Source: Planctomycetaceae bacterium
GTDB lineage: Bacteria > Planctomycetota > Planctomycetia > Pirellulales > Thermoguttaceae
Reading direction: 5' to 3'
Length of the DNA: 64,000 bases
Assembly (NCBI GenBank): GCA_009778035.1
Contig: WRKP01000005.1
Span: 1 to 64,000 of the forward strand
Part shown: piece by piece, positions 30,959-41,218 of the stretch
Layout of the letters: each line of letters starts with the position of its first letter
How positions within the stretch are numbered: position 1 is the stretch's first letter
Program-made: the position numbers and the translations under genes
Notes under the pieces: generated by a model
Databases searched by the model: none
Told to the model about the DNA's origin: nothing
Seen by the model: only the letters and a program-made list of their open reading frames with translations

Positions 30959-31480
30959 ATGAAACAATCATTCATTCTCGTTCCCTGCATCGCCGCGATG
31001 CTCGTTTTTAGCCACACAGCCAATGTACAAGCGGAAGATGCGTCCTCCGTTCTGTCCGTTGCCAACATTATTGCCGAACCGGAATCGCAATATGCTCTTC
31101 CCTTCGGCTGTCCGCCCTATCCGTCCGTTGACGGAATGCCGGCCTACGGCGTTCCGTATTCGTATGCACGGGTTCGCCAACCTCGCCGGTTGGGTTCGCG
31201 TCTTGCTCCTCCGGCGCATCACGCGTATCCGTTGCCGGCCCCTGGTGTAACGCCTGGTTACACGACCCAGTTCGTTGCACCGCCAATGGTGGCACCGCCC
31301 ATGACGAAGGGACGGATTCCGGCCCGGCAAGAAATGCTTGCGGTCCCGGCCATACCGGGCCAGCCGGAACAGCCGACGGTATTTTACCGTCCCACACCGG
31401 TTAGAAATTTTATGTCCTTGATTGTCGCGCCGCGGCCTTATGTGGGTTATGACCCGTATGCCGTCTATCCGGTGCAGTAG
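30959..31480 (+). CDS. secreted Pro/Ala-rich hypothetical protein
   Basis: signal peptide; aaggagg SD; possible promoter TTGACT-16-CATACT at 30863-30890. Confidence 0.6.
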   Translation: MKQSFILVPCIAAMLVFSHTANVQAEDASSVLSVANIIAEPESQYALPFGCPPYPSVDGMPAYGVPYSYARVRQPRRLGSRLAPPAHHAYPLPAPGVTPGYTTQFVAPPMVAPPMTKGRIPARQEMLAVPAIPGQPEQPTVFYRPTPVRNFMSLIVAPRPYVGYDPYAVYPVQ

Positions 31481-31527
31481 GGCGGCACAGTAAGGCACCG
31501 CAGTAAGGTTGGCCAGCCCAAAAACGA

Positions 31528-31697
31528 GAGCGTGTCCATTTTCTCGGACACGCTTTCGTCATTCCGGCGCACGCCGGAATCTAGGTAGGCAGTCGACCGC
31601 CGGGCGACTGCGTCGGCGCAGCCGACTGGAGGCACACGTTGCCTGGCTTGCGCCGGGATGACAGAAGGACGTCCAAAGCAATTCTGAATACGCTCTA
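31528..31697. mobile_element. MITE-like element, full copy, carrying a nested family-B repeat
   Basis: GAGCGTGTCCATTTTC ... GAATACGCTCTA; internal gtaggcagtcgaccgccgggcgactgcgtcggcgcagccgac. Confidence 0.7.
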
Positions 31698-33068
31698 ACG
31701 CCTGCAAAAGAACAGAATCGTGCGAGTCGAGCCGGAAATCGGAAACTGTTCGCAACTCTGAAAATGCCGTGAAAAAGCCTCTATGCAATGAGCAAGATCA
31801 TAATCAGGGAAAATGTCCTCGCGAGCGCTGAGTAGCCGTTGCACCTGACTGTCTTCCTTGGGCACGAACTCCAAAATGACATTGCCCGAAACCGATGCGA
31901 ACAAATCCGCAACGAAATCCAACGGCAAATTGTTGCCAATACAGAGATGGTGAATCAACGCCAAACCCATCGCGAGATCGCATTTCGCCCGGTCAAAAAA
32001 GGAGTCCCGTTCCTGATTTCTCCAGCCGATGCCGGGCGACGGATTACATAAATCCTGCACAATCGGGTAAATGTTTTCCTCTTTGTTTTTTTTGGTCAGC
32101 AAATAATTCCGTTCGACGGCGACGGGATCAATGTCCGGTGCCAAAACGGTCTTGGCGTGTTTGGCAAGCACTCGAGAAAACTCGCCTAAATTCGCCCCGA
32201 AATCGCACGCAACCTGCGGAGCAACCCGAATGCAAATTTCCTCCACAATCCGCTTCTTCTCTTGGAAACCCGAATCATCGTAATTGAGGTCGTTATAGTA
32301 ATCGCCCCATTCGGTCGTCTGCCCAGGCCTCTTAATACTCGCCGTCGCGTCAAAAAGCCCTTCCGCCATCGTTTGATGCGAAGCGGCTGAAAACCGTTTG
32401 CTGCGGATTTCGACTTTTTCGGCTCGGCCTTTAGTATTCTCGTATTTCTTAATCATCTTCGCATGCATATGTATATGCAGTTGGATCATCGGACTGAGCC
32501 GAGTCCGTAAGGGAAGCGATTTAGAAACGAAGTCCAACGGGAAACCGTCCAAAAAATTGCGGAGCAGACTGCCCGAACAAAGGTCAACCTTCGCCATCAA
32601 GAGCAGCGGAGCGTAAAAATGCGAAATATATTGCCGATAGGCAATCCAGGGTGTACCTTCCTTGTATTTTTCAAACGAAAGCAAGTCGATGAAGACGGGC
32701 TTGCCTTTGTAAAATTGGATGTTGTACGCGCTTGCATCCTTTAGGATCATTCCATGTTCCAATGCGGCTTTTTGGATTCGCAACGTCAGCAGGGCCGCAT
32801 CTTTGAGTTGCTGGAACGACCATTCGTAGGGGTACGTGATGATCGGCAACTTTTCGATTTCGAGCACTTTCCATGCTTCTTCGCAGGGCATGTCCGTTTC
32901 TTTGAACGGCAAGATGCACTCTGCCTTGACAAGGCGATCGTATAGGCCGGTCTTGATAAAGGCTTCAAAGTGTTCTTTGTATGATGCGTTCACGGTACGG
33001 AAAATACGGTCATCTTGGTGATAGACCGTTCCCGAAGGATCGCGGAATGAGCCTGTATTGCGTTGCAT
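31695..33068 (-). CDS. class I SAM-dependent methyltransferase
   Basis: VACDFGANLGEFSRVLAK motif I, KCDLAMGLALIHHL. Confidence 0.75.
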   Translation of the reverse strand: MQRNTGSFRDPSGTVYHQDDRIFRTVNASYKEHFEAFIKTGLYDRLVKAECILPFKETDMPCEEAWKVLEIEKLPIITYPYEWSFQQLKDAALLTLRIQKAALEHGMILKDASAYNIQFYKGKPVFIDLLSFEKYKEGTPWIAYRQYISHFYAPLLLMAKVDLCSGSLLRNFLDGFPLDFVSKSLPLRTRLSPMIQLHIHMHAKMIKKYENTKGRAEKVEIRSKRFSAASHQTMAEGLFDATASIKRPGQTTEWGDYYNDLNYDDSGFQEKKRIVEEICIRVAPQVACDFGANLGEFSRVLAKHAKTVLAPDIDPVAVERNYLLTKKNKEENIYPIVQDLCNPSPGIGWRNQERDSFFDRAKCDLAMGLALIHHLCIGNNLPLDFVADLFASVSGNVILEFVPKEDSQVQRLLSAREDIFPDYDLAHCIEAFSRHFQSCEQFPISGSTRTILFFCRR

Positions 33069-33081
33069 GGGGTCTTCCTTT

Positions 33082-33309
33082 TTATGCTACTTTTTTGTCT
33101 TCCCAATCGGGTTGTTCGAGTTTAATCGTTGAAGTGTCGGCTGATTCTATTTTTGACTCGTTGTCGATGACGACGCCGAATCCGAAGGTTCCGAGAACGA
33201 ATGCTTTGACTCGTTTGAAGAAAACCAGTGCGGTCATGACGCCAGCGGCGATGAGTTGCAGGATAAGACTTCCGGTGACGGGATCGATGTAAGCGAAAAG
33301 CGTTGACAT
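33082..33309 (-). CDS. small membrane protein
   Basis: MSTLFAYIDPVTGSLILQLIAAGVMTALVFFKRVKAF. Confidence 0.6.
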   Translation of the reverse strand: MSTLFAYIDPVTGSLILQLIAAGVMTALVFFKRVKAFVLGTFGFGVVIDNESKIESADTSTIKLEQPDWEDKKVA

Positions 33310-33450
33310 GGTGGGTCCTTTCTTGGTTAATTCGATGGTGAATGTTCGTTCGCTGTGTAGGGTAGTGTTTTTCAACGAATCGAACAAGGGCGAATTTCGA
33401 CCGGTCGCAAAGATGCAGCGAGCAAGAGGGGGGCGTGAACCCCAGCAAGT

Positions 33451-34188
33451 CTAACCCTGTTTCCAATTTTCAGTAATCCAATCGGCCGGTTTCGCCGCCC
33501 GCAGGCCGTAATGTCCCACCCAGCCGGACAGCACCGCATCGGGATTCGGATTGCCATGAAATATAACAATTTTGGCTCCCTCCGGCTTCTTCGGCGACAC
33601 AAAATGACACATCGGAAACGGCTGCATACAGTGCCTTTTGAAACTGCGACACCATGTTTCGTCCCAATAGGACAGCATTCCCTTACGGTGAATCGAATGC
33701 GACAAATACGCCTGCTCATTCCGATGCTGTTGCCGAACTTCCTCGCCGTGATGGACGAAATGCTCCAACACATCCTGATGTTCGCCGATTTGAAAACGGA
33801 ATACCGACGAATTTCCGATGACTTGATCGCGGAATCCCCATTCTTTAATGATAAGAAATCGGCCGGGCTGGTCGAAAAACGGCTGCAAATCGTCCAGAAT
33901 GAGGACATCCAAGTCGAGGAATAGGGCTTGTCCCGCGAGATCATCGCCGAGAGTGTTGCCGAGGATTGTCAATTTATTCCAACCTCTTTCCGGCAGGGAG
34001 CGTTCGAGTTGCATTTTGGGCAGCGGCCGGACTTCGACTGAGGGATCGAGACCGCTTCCGTTGTCGGTAAAGCAAATGAACCGGTAGGGCGGAGCCAAAT
34101 GTCGGCGAACCATTGCGGCCAAAATGTTCACGTAGGACGGCGGGAACTTGGTTCCCCATTTCATACAGAATATGTTTTTCATCGACAT
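33451..34188 (-). CDS. glycosyltransferase-like protein
   Basis: YRFICFTDN, GQALFLDLDVLILDDLQPFF (DxD-like). Confidence 0.6.
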   Translation of the reverse strand: MSMKNIFCMKWGTKFPPSYVNILAAMVRRHLAPPYRFICFTDNGSGLDPSVEVRPLPKMQLERSLPERGWNKLTILGNTLGDDLAGQALFLDLDVLILDDLQPFFDQPGRFLIIKEWGFRDQVIGNSSVFRFQIGEHQDVLEHFVHHGEEVRQQHRNEQAYLSHSIHRKGMLSYWDETWCRSFKRHCMQPFPMCHFVSPKKPEGAKIVIFHGNPNPDAVLSGWVGHYGLRAAKPADWITENWKQG

Positions 34189-34263
34189 TTGTCCATTGTA
34201 CCCGACGGTTCTTGCAGTCGCAATCGGTAGATTGCACGTTTGCCGCCTTGCGCTTCGCTCCGG

Positions 34264-34617
34264 CTACTTTTTCGCAAGGAGTTCTTTGATTTCACGCATG
34301 TTTGATTCGATGCGGAAGAAAATGACAATGACTTCCAAAATCATTCGGCAGAGAAGCAGCGAAATGGGAACAGCAACGAGTACTGTTAGAAACAGCGAAC
34401 CATCGTCACGCGACCAAGCAACGGACATAAACATCACTCCGCCAATGAAATGAGCAATGATGAGAATGACCCAAATGATCGAAATCCAAGTGTTCGATAT
34501 AAATCGGGTAAAGCCGATGTCGAAAATGCCTGGTGCATTTCCGTTTGACTTTGATATGTTCAGACTTGCTTGCTTTTCGTCGGTGGAACCCTGTTGTTGG
34601 TTGGTTTGGTCTGGCAT
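34264..34617 (-). CDS. DUF4282-like membrane protein
   Basis: GFTRFISNTWISIIWVILIIAHFIGG; RMILEVIVIFFRIESNMREIKELL. Confidence 0.6.
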   Translation of the reverse strand: MPDQTNQQQGSTDEKQASLNISKSNGNAPGIFDIGFTRFISNTWISIIWVILIIAHFIGGVMFMSVAWSRDDGSLFLTVLVAVPISLLLCRMILEVIVIFFRIESNMREIKELLAKK

Positions 34618-34788
34618 AAAAGAACCTCCAATTGGGCAAAAGGGTAAACGGCAAGAGACGAACTATACCAAATGTAAATGACGGCACGGTGCCATCAGTG
34701 CGGAGGATTATACATCGGCAAGGCAAGCGGTGCAAGAGGGAGCGGCGAGAATGGCAGAGAATCCAAAGAGCCCCGCAGGCTAACGCGG

Positions 34789-35751
34789 CTATGCCTTGCG
34801 GTGATGTACTTCCCTGCACGCCGCGACAATATGCGTCTTGCCGAATCCATGCTTATTGAACAAATAATTTTCCGAGGCAACTTCGCCGAACTCGTCCGGC
34901 ACGCCGAGCCGCTTGACCCTGACCGGACAACGCTCCGCCAACGTTTCACACACCGCACTGCCCAAACCGCCAATGATCGTTTGGTTTTCGACAACGACAA
35001 CCGCTCCCGTCTTGCCCGCCGAACCCACAATATCCTCAATCGGCAACGGCTTCACACTCGGACAATGCAACAAATCAACCGCAATTCCCTCACCGGCCAA
35101 CTCCCTGGCGGCCTGCAACGCAAAATGCGTCATATAACCCGTCGAAATCAACGAAACATCGTTGCCTTCGTGAAGGCGAACGGCCTGATTCGGCTTGAAT
35201 TCATAAGTCGCATCGAAAATCGCCGGGATTTTCGGTCGCAGCAACTGCATGTACATTCCGCCGTAAGTGTTTGCCATATAGTGCATAAGGCTCCGCAGTT
35301 CATAGACATCGCAGGGACTGAAAACCTGCATATTCGGCATCGCCCGCATGATTGCAAGGTCTTGGAAACACATATGCGTTCCGCCGTTCGGGCCTTGCGT
35401 TACGCCGGGGCCGGTGCCGACGATTTTCACATTCGTGTTGGCATAGGCGACGCTGAGCGTGATTTGGTCGTACACCCGCCGGGTCGCGAAACAGCAAAAC
35501 GAAGCGCAGAAAGGGATTTTTCCTTCGGTGGCGAGTCCGGCGGCAATGCCGATCATATTGGCTTCGGCCACGCCGACGTTGACAAAGTTATCGGGATGTG
35601 CTTTGAGGACGGTTGGATTTGTGCCAGTGGCTTTGCTCAAATCTGCTTCGACGCAGAAGACATTTGGATTTGCGGCGATGAGTTCGTTGAGGACTTGGGC
35701 GTAAATTGCCCGCATTTCTTGTTCGTGCAATGTGTTGGGATTGGCAATCAT
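34789..35751 (-). CDS. transketolase, C-terminal (split) subunit
   Basis: VFCVEADLSKATGTN, FVNVGVAEANMIGIAAGLA, VTQGPNGGTHMCFQDLAIMRAMPNM; start is ambiguous (35780 or 35751). Confidence 0.85.
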   Translation of the reverse strand: MIANPNTLHEQEMRAIYAQVLNELIAANPNVFCVEADLSKATGTNPTVLKAHPDNFVNVGVAEANMIGIAAGLATEGKIPFCASFCCFATRRVYDQITLSVAYANTNVKIVGTGPGVTQGPNGGTHMCFQDLAIMRAMPNMQVFSPCDVYELRSLMHYMANTYGGMYMQLLRPKIPAIFDATYEFKPNQAVRLHEGNDVSLISTGYMTHFALQAARELAGEGIAVDLLHCPSVKPLPIEDIVGSAGKTGAVVVVENQTIIGGLGSAVCETLAERCPVRVKRLGVPDEFGEVASENYLFNKHGFGKTHIVAACREVHHRKA

Positions 35752-35780
35752 ATCGTCGAGTGCAGAGCGAATTGGCGTCA

Positions 35781-35903
35781 TTATACTCGACGGCCAGCGG
35801 GCTCGCAAGCGGTGCGGTGCTGTTCATCTTCCAAGGTCGGCATCCTGCCGTAAACGGGTGCTGTTATGCATAATGCAAGTAGGATACCGATAATGTGTTT
35901 CAT
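35781..35903 (-). CDS. small secreted 40-aa ORF
   Basis: MKHIIGILLALCITAPVYGRMPTLEDEQHRTACEPAGRRV; ATGA overlap with the upstream 443-aa CDS stop. Confidence 0.4.
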   Translation of the reverse strand: MKHIIGILLALCITAPVYGRMPTLEDEQHRTACEPAGRRV

Positions 35904-37231
35904 GCCGTTTGTTTTTGCTTGAGGTACTTTATGTATTTGACGACGACAACGAGGAGGATCAATATGCAGCCCACCGTCAGGCTGAGGTATTGGAGAAACC
36001 AGGTACGCTTGCTCTTGGCGGTTTTTTTGATGAGAGCGTTGATGGAAGGATGGTCACTCCATTCATAAACCATCCCTCTAACTGTGTCTGATACAATAAC
36101 ACCTTCAGGAATAAAATTCGTAAAGTAGGAGTCTTCAAGATTGTTATTTATCGAATACAAGAGGACATTGACGGTTTGTCTTCTAACAATATTCCCATTT
36201 TCCGCATAAAATTCTCTCACGACCTCATCGGGAAGCCATATCCCATTGCCATAATCCTTTAAGCCATGCATAGTTTCTCTCATAGTTAGATAAATGCCCG
36301 CCGGGACCCTTTGACCGTGCTTAACTTTGAAAAAAGTACCATAACGGTTGCTCTGAACTATGGAATAATCATGTTCCAAACTTAAGAATACGCTCTTAGC
36401 TTGCATTGTAGCAGCGACAACGCATCTATTGCCATTTACCATTTCAATGCTTTCAAAAATAGTGGCAGGAATCGGCGGCTGCCTTCCCCCAAAAAAATCT
36501 CCTTCCAAAAAAAATACAAGGTCATCAAAAGGCAAAGGCACATCCCAAGAACGTACATCGAACAATCCAGAAGTGAGAATAGGCAAATTCCCCTGAACGA
36601 ATATTCCACGATCTTCTGCGGGCATTATACCCGCTTGCATCGGCATTGAAGCAACCTCCCGCAAATCAATAAATACTTCTCCATCGTAAGAAAGACGCCT
36701 AACACCTTCGGAATTGCTCGGCGACAAAACATTTCTTTCAATCAACATCTTAGAACCTTTGAAACCATACTCGTACGCTATCACCGTCTCGGAAGCTCCA
36801 GCACCATTATCGTCGAAGCGTTGGTCTAAAAGTCTATATTTGCAGACAAAATCCCTGATAGAATCTCGCTTTGAGGTGAATAGCCTAATTAAAGATTCCA
36901 AGGAGACAGGAGGATTCTTCTGTTGGCTAGAAATTTCCTGTATCAGCCCCCAATGTTCTTCAGCAGTCACGTGCTCCCGAATCCCTCGCAACAAAGCAAA
37001 GCCCTCATCGAGTGTCAATGGACGTTGGTTTACTTCCTCGAATATGCGTATTGTTGCCAAAACGTCATCAGCATTAACCACCGCATTTTCACCACTAGGG
37101 ACATCAGCGCGGACGAGAACACCAAACAAGGACAAATACAGGAAACAAAAAAACGCGTGAAAAATCCCTAGCCTCGCGTTCTTCGAAAAAAATTTCCGAA
37201 ATCCTGTGGAAACGCAAAAATATCTATTCAT
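35900..37231 (-). CDS. hypothetical secreted/membrane protein
   Basis: N-terminal signal, C-terminal TM (YLSLTVGCILILLVVVVKYIKYLKQK). Confidence 0.65.
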   Translation of the reverse strand: MNRYFCVSTGFRKFFSKNARLGIFHAFFCFLYLSLFGVLVRADVPSGENAVVNADDVLATIRIFEEVNQRPLTLDEGFALLRGIREHVTAEEHWGLIQEISSQQKNPPVSLESLIRLFTSKRDSIRDFVCKYRLLDQRFDDNGAGASETVIAYEYGFKGSKMLIERNVLSPSNSEGVRRLSYDGEVFIDLREVASMPMQAGIMPAEDRGIFVQGNLPILTSGLFDVRSWDVPLPFDDLVFFLEGDFFGGRQPPIPATIFESIEMVNGNRCVVAATMQAKSVFLSLEHDYSIVQSNRYGTFFKVKHGQRVPAGIYLTMRETMHGLKDYGNGIWLPDEVVREFYAENGNIVRRQTVNVLLYSINNNLEDSYFTNFIPEGVIVSDTVRGMVYEWSDHPSINALIKKTAKSKRTWFLQYLSLTVGCILILLVVVVKYIKYLKQKQTA

Positions 37232-37471
37232 TTCAATTTGCTCTAAATAGATGACACCGGCGCCGAACGTCCGCGGTGCATTTTACCTGGCCCGAAAAGC
37301 AATGTCAATAGGCCCAGCCTGGATTCCGGTTTGCGCCGGAAGGACGCAAGCGAAAAACCGGATAACATCAAAAAAATCACAATCCCAATTCCACGTCCGT
37401 TGAAAACCCGTACATTGCAACTCCGGCACCGTTTCGCTAAAATAATCACTCCAAAGCATAAACCTTCCCGT

Positions 37472-38521
37472 ATGACAAAAACTGCGTTAATCACCGGAAT
37501 TACCGGTCAAGACGGTGCCTACCTAGCCCGACTGCTCTTGAGTAAAGGATATACCGTTCACGGCATCCAACGGCGAAGTTCTTCCAGCAATACGGTTCGC
37601 ATCGACGCCCTGAAAATTAAAGAAAGTTTGCCCGACAACGCAGACCGCCTGCATCTGCACTACGGCGATCTGACCGATGCCGGCGGATTGACCAAAATCC
37701 TGCATGAAACACAGCCCGATGAAGTGTACAATCTGGCCGCAATGTCCCACGTCAAAGTTTCCTTCGACATGCCGGAATACACAGGAAACGTCAATGCGCT
37801 CGGCGTAACACGGTTGCTCGAAGCCGTTCGGGAACTCGGATTGGCCTCAAAAACACGCTTCTATCAGGCCTCAACATCGGAACTTTACGGCGGATTGGCC
37901 CAGGGGCCCTATAATGAAGCGACGCCTTTTCATCCTCGCAGTCCCTACGGCGTTGCCAAACTTTACGGATATTGGGCGACGGTCAACTATCGGGAAGCGT
38001 ACAACATGTTCGCCTGCAACGGGATTTTGTTCAATCACGAAAGTCCCTTACGGGGCGAGACGTTCGTTACGCGGAAGATTACGAAGGCCGTCTGCCGAAT
38101 TAAGCAGGGATTGCAGGAAAAATTATCCATCGGCAACTTGGATGCGAAAAGGGATTGGGGCCACGCAGCCGATTTCGTTGAGGGAATGTACCTGATAATG
38201 CAGCAGCCGGTGCCGGATGATTATGTCTTGGCAACGGGCGAAACGCGGAGTGTTCGGGAATTTATCGAACATGCCTTTGCGTTGGTTGATTTGCCGATTA
38301 CATGGCGTGGGGCAGGTTTGGACGAGCAGGGTTTCGATGCGAAGTCGGGCCGGATGTTGGTTGATGTCAATGCGCAGTTTTATCGGCCATCGGAGGTTCA
38401 TGTTTTGTTGGGCGATTCGGGCAAGGCGAGACAGCAACTCGGTTGGACGCCGAAACATTCGTTTGCCGACCTCGTTCGCGATATGATTGAGTACGATATG
38501 GATGGAGAACCGGGAGGCTAA
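37472..38521 (+). CDS. gmd: GDP-mannose 4,6-dehydratase
   Basis: [51 protein letters not shown]. Confidence 0.95.
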   Translation: MTKTALITGITGQDGAYLARLLLSKGYTVHGIQRRSSSSNTVRIDALKIKESLPDNADRLHLHYGDLTDAGGLTKILHETQPDEVYNLAAMSHVKVSFDMPEYTGNVNALGVTRLLEAVRELGLASKTRFYQASTSELYGGLAQGPYNEATPFHPRSPYGVAKLYGYWATVNYREAYNMFACNGILFNHESPLRGETFVTRKITKAVCRIKQGLQEKLSIGNLDAKRDWGHAADFVEGMYLIMQQPVPDDYVLATGETRSVREFIEHAFALVDLPITWRGAGLDEQGFDAKSGRMLVDVNAQFYRPSEVHVLLGDSGKARQQLGWTPKHSFADLVRDMIEYDMDGEPGG

Positions 38522-38623
38522 CGCCCCCCGTAAAATTATTTTTTGTGCCATGTTGCATTTTGGGAAAAAAACATTAGAATACGGGACAAGGGCACGTTCT
38601 ATAATGACCAGCAAGAGGGAATC

Positions 38624-41179
38624 ATGGCAAAAAAACAGACCGTTTGGGGAATTGATGTCGGAAATACTTCACTCAAAGCAGTGCGGTGTGCCTTGGCCGA
38701 CGAATCGGGGAAAATCGAAGCACTTGCCTGCGATTTTATCGAACACTCCAAAGTGCTCTCCCAGCCCGGCACCGACGTTGCCGAAGTGCTGGCGGAAACT
38801 TTTCAAACATTTTTGAGCCGAAATTCAACAAAAGGCGACCGAATCGCGATTTCTGTCTCCGGGCAGAATACGATTTCCCGTTTTTTGCCGTTACCGCCCG
38901 TCGACCCCAAAAAAATACCCGACGTCATCCGCTATGAAGCGAAGCAATGGCTGCCGTTTGACATTAACGATGTCGTTTTTGATTTTCAGCCGCTCGCCAG
39001 TCCCGAACGCAATCCTGAAGACGGCGGATTTGCCGATGCGACGGTCGGAATGTTTGCAATTAAACGCGATATGGCGGCCAAAACCCTGTCGCCCTATTTG
39101 TCTCGGGGCGTTGATGTCGATAGCATCCAAAGTTCGCCGATTGCACTGTACAATTTCGTCGCGTTCGACCAGTTGGCACCAGCCGATGCCGAATCTTACG
39201 ACAAAAATAACCCGAGAGAATCGGTCGTTACGCTCTGCATTGGAACGGATGCGACCGATGTCGTTATCACAAACGGCGAAAAAATATGGATTCGGAATAT
39301 CCCCCTCGGCGGGAATTCCTTCACAAAAGCATTGACGCGGGAACTGCAACTCACGTATTCCAAAGCGGAATACCTCAAACGGAACATCGCGATTTCTAAA
39401 AATGTCGAAGAACAAAAACGCGTCATTACGGCGATGCGACCCGTATTCTACGATATGGTCAACGAAGTGAACCGGTCGCTGGAATACTACCAAACGCTCA
39501 ACCGAAAAGCACGATTCCAGAAAATTATTGTACTCGGCAATGCGTCGAAACTGCCCGGACTCCGGCAGTTCATCGCCCAAAACCTTGGCTATGAAGTTGT
39601 TAAAATTGACCAATTCGCGAATCTGGTCGGGACCGACGTTACGGGAGCGCAACTCTTCAAGGACAATCTGAATTCGTTTGCCGTTGCGTATGGCCTTGCC
39701 GTACAGCAACTCGGTGTTTCGTCGCTGAAAACGAATTTAATCCCTCGCGACGTGCTCTATACCCGAATTATCCGCGAAAAGAAACCCTGGATGCTTGCGG
39801 CCGCGGCATCGCTTTTATTGGGCCTGACCATCCAATTTGCCGGTGTTTCCAGTGCATACAACAGCGTTTTCACCGAGGGATTTGTCCGGGCAGAAAACAA
39901 GGCGAAAAGCGTCCAAACATTTGCCTCGAATTTGCAAACGCAAACAACACAGGCCGTAACCGATTTCAACAACGTGGATGAAATTGGCCGGAGTTTGACC
40001 AGCAACGTCGAAGGACGGATTACCTGGCTGGAATTGCTTGCGGCAATCAATTCCGCTCTGCCCCAATCGCAGCCGGATGCCTATTTCCCGCCTTTTAATC
40101 AGCGGTTGACAAGCGATGAATTTGCGAAAATGGATAGAGTCTTCATCGAAAGCATCGAAGCCATTTCCGTGGATGACCTTGGAACTTGGTTTGCACCGTT
40201 GATGGCGAGCAATCGGTACTATCCCGATGACGAGGAATTGGAAGTCTTGTTGCTTGCGGCTGATAGCGCCCCCAGTACAACATCGGCAACCTCAACCTCA
40301 ACGGCGACAACAACAGCAGCAACGGCAACGGCTGCCGCGACTGACGACGAGGATACAGATGCGGAATTGGGCTATGGCGTGGCAGTCGAATCGATTCAGC
40401 AGCGGGTTGCCCGACTGACCGAAGAGGAACGTTTTGCTCTCGTTACGGGCCCGGGCGGCGGCGGAGCGGCAGGCGGTCCAAGTTTTGGCAGCCCGAGTTC
40501 ATTTAGTAGTCCGTCTTCGAGCAGTTCAATTTCCGGCGGCTACTCATCGGGGATGGGTTTTTCGATGGGCGGCCCTCCGGCGGCGAAGGTCGTCCAGTTA
40601 GTCGGGCATCATTATCATAACCCGAGTGATCCGAACGCTTTTGCGGAACACGGCGGCGAAGCGTATTTGCGAAAAACCTTGCTTCGTAACTTGAAGTTTG
40701 GGACGGTCGATTTACCGCCGACGCTCGAAGAGCAGCAGGCCGGCATTGTTTCGGCAACGGTTACGATGGAGGAATTAGGTATAACATTTCCGGTATTGTT
40801 GTACGTTCCCCGTCCGGTGGAATATCGAATTGTCAATCCAGATTTGGAGCCGTTGCCTCTGAACATCACGATAGACCCCCAGTTGCAGGCGGAACTTGCA
40901 CGGGGGGGACAGGCGGGAGGCATGCGTGGCGGGGGAATGTCGGATGGCAGCGGGGGACTCGGCAGCGGTATGACTGGCGGCGGGACGGGGACTGGCCCGA
41001 GGATGTTATTGAGTCAACTTGCGATGCAAAGGGGCGTACGGGAACCCGTCATTACGGTTCGGCGGTTTGATTTTGTGATTCAGTTTGCCTGGGAGGAAAC
41101 ATTGCCGACCCAACGGAAGGAAAATGCAAATGCCGACGAGGGTGATGGTGCAGGGGTGTTCTCTACCGAACTCCCGTGA
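38624..41179 (+). CDS. pilM: type IV pilus assembly protein PilM with extended C-terminus
   Basis: WGIDVGNTSLKAV, ISRFLPLPPVDPKKIPDVIRYEAKQWLPFDI; low-complexity Thr/Ala and Gly/Ser linkers. Confidence 0.85.
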   Translation: MAKKQTVWGIDVGNTSLKAVRCALADESGKIEALACDFIEHSKVLSQPGTDVAEVLAETFQTFLSRNSTKGDRIAISVSGQNTISRFLPLPPVDPKKIPDVIRYEAKQWLPFDINDVVFDFQPLASPERNPEDGGFADATVGMFAIKRDMAAKTLSPYLSRGVDVDSIQSSPIALYNFVAFDQLAPADAESYDKNNPRESVVTLCIGTDATDVVITNGEKIWIRNIPLGGNSFTKALTRELQLTYSKAEYLKRNIAISKNVEEQKRVITAMRPVFYDMVNEVNRSLEYYQTLNRKARFQKIIVLGNASKLPGLRQFIAQNLGYEVVKIDQFANLVGTDVTGAQLFKDNLNSFAVAYGLAVQQLGVSSLKTNLIPRDVLYTRIIREKKPWMLAAAASLLLGLTIQFAGVSSAYNSVFTEGFVRAENKAKSVQTFASNLQTQTTQAVTDFNNVDEIGRSLTSNVEGRITWLELLAAINSALPQSQPDAYFPPFNQRLTSDEFAKMDRVFIESIEAISVDDLGTWFAPLMASNRYYPDDEELEVLLLAADSAPSTTSATSTSTATTTAATATAAATDDEDTDAELGYGVAVESIQQRVARLTEEERFALVTGPGGGGAAGGPSFGSPSSFSSPSSSSSISGGYSSGMGFSMGGPPAAKVVQLVGHHYHNPSDPNAFAEHGGEAYLRKTLLRNLKFGTVDLPPTLEEQQAGIVSATVTMEELGITFPVLLYVPRPVEYRIVNPDLEPLPLNITIDPQLQAELARGGQAGGMRGGGMSDGSGGLGSGMTGGGTGTGPRMLLSQLAMQRGVREPVITVRRFDFVIQFAWEETLPTQRKENANADEGDGAGVFSTELP

Positions 41180-41218
41180 GCGTTGCGATTTTGATATGAG
41201 AGCGTTTTTCGTGTTGCT

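Noticed and set aside
34678-35853. 391-aa plus-strand ORF
   Set aside because: Antisense to the clearly recognisable transketolase subunit; composition typical of a shadow ORF.
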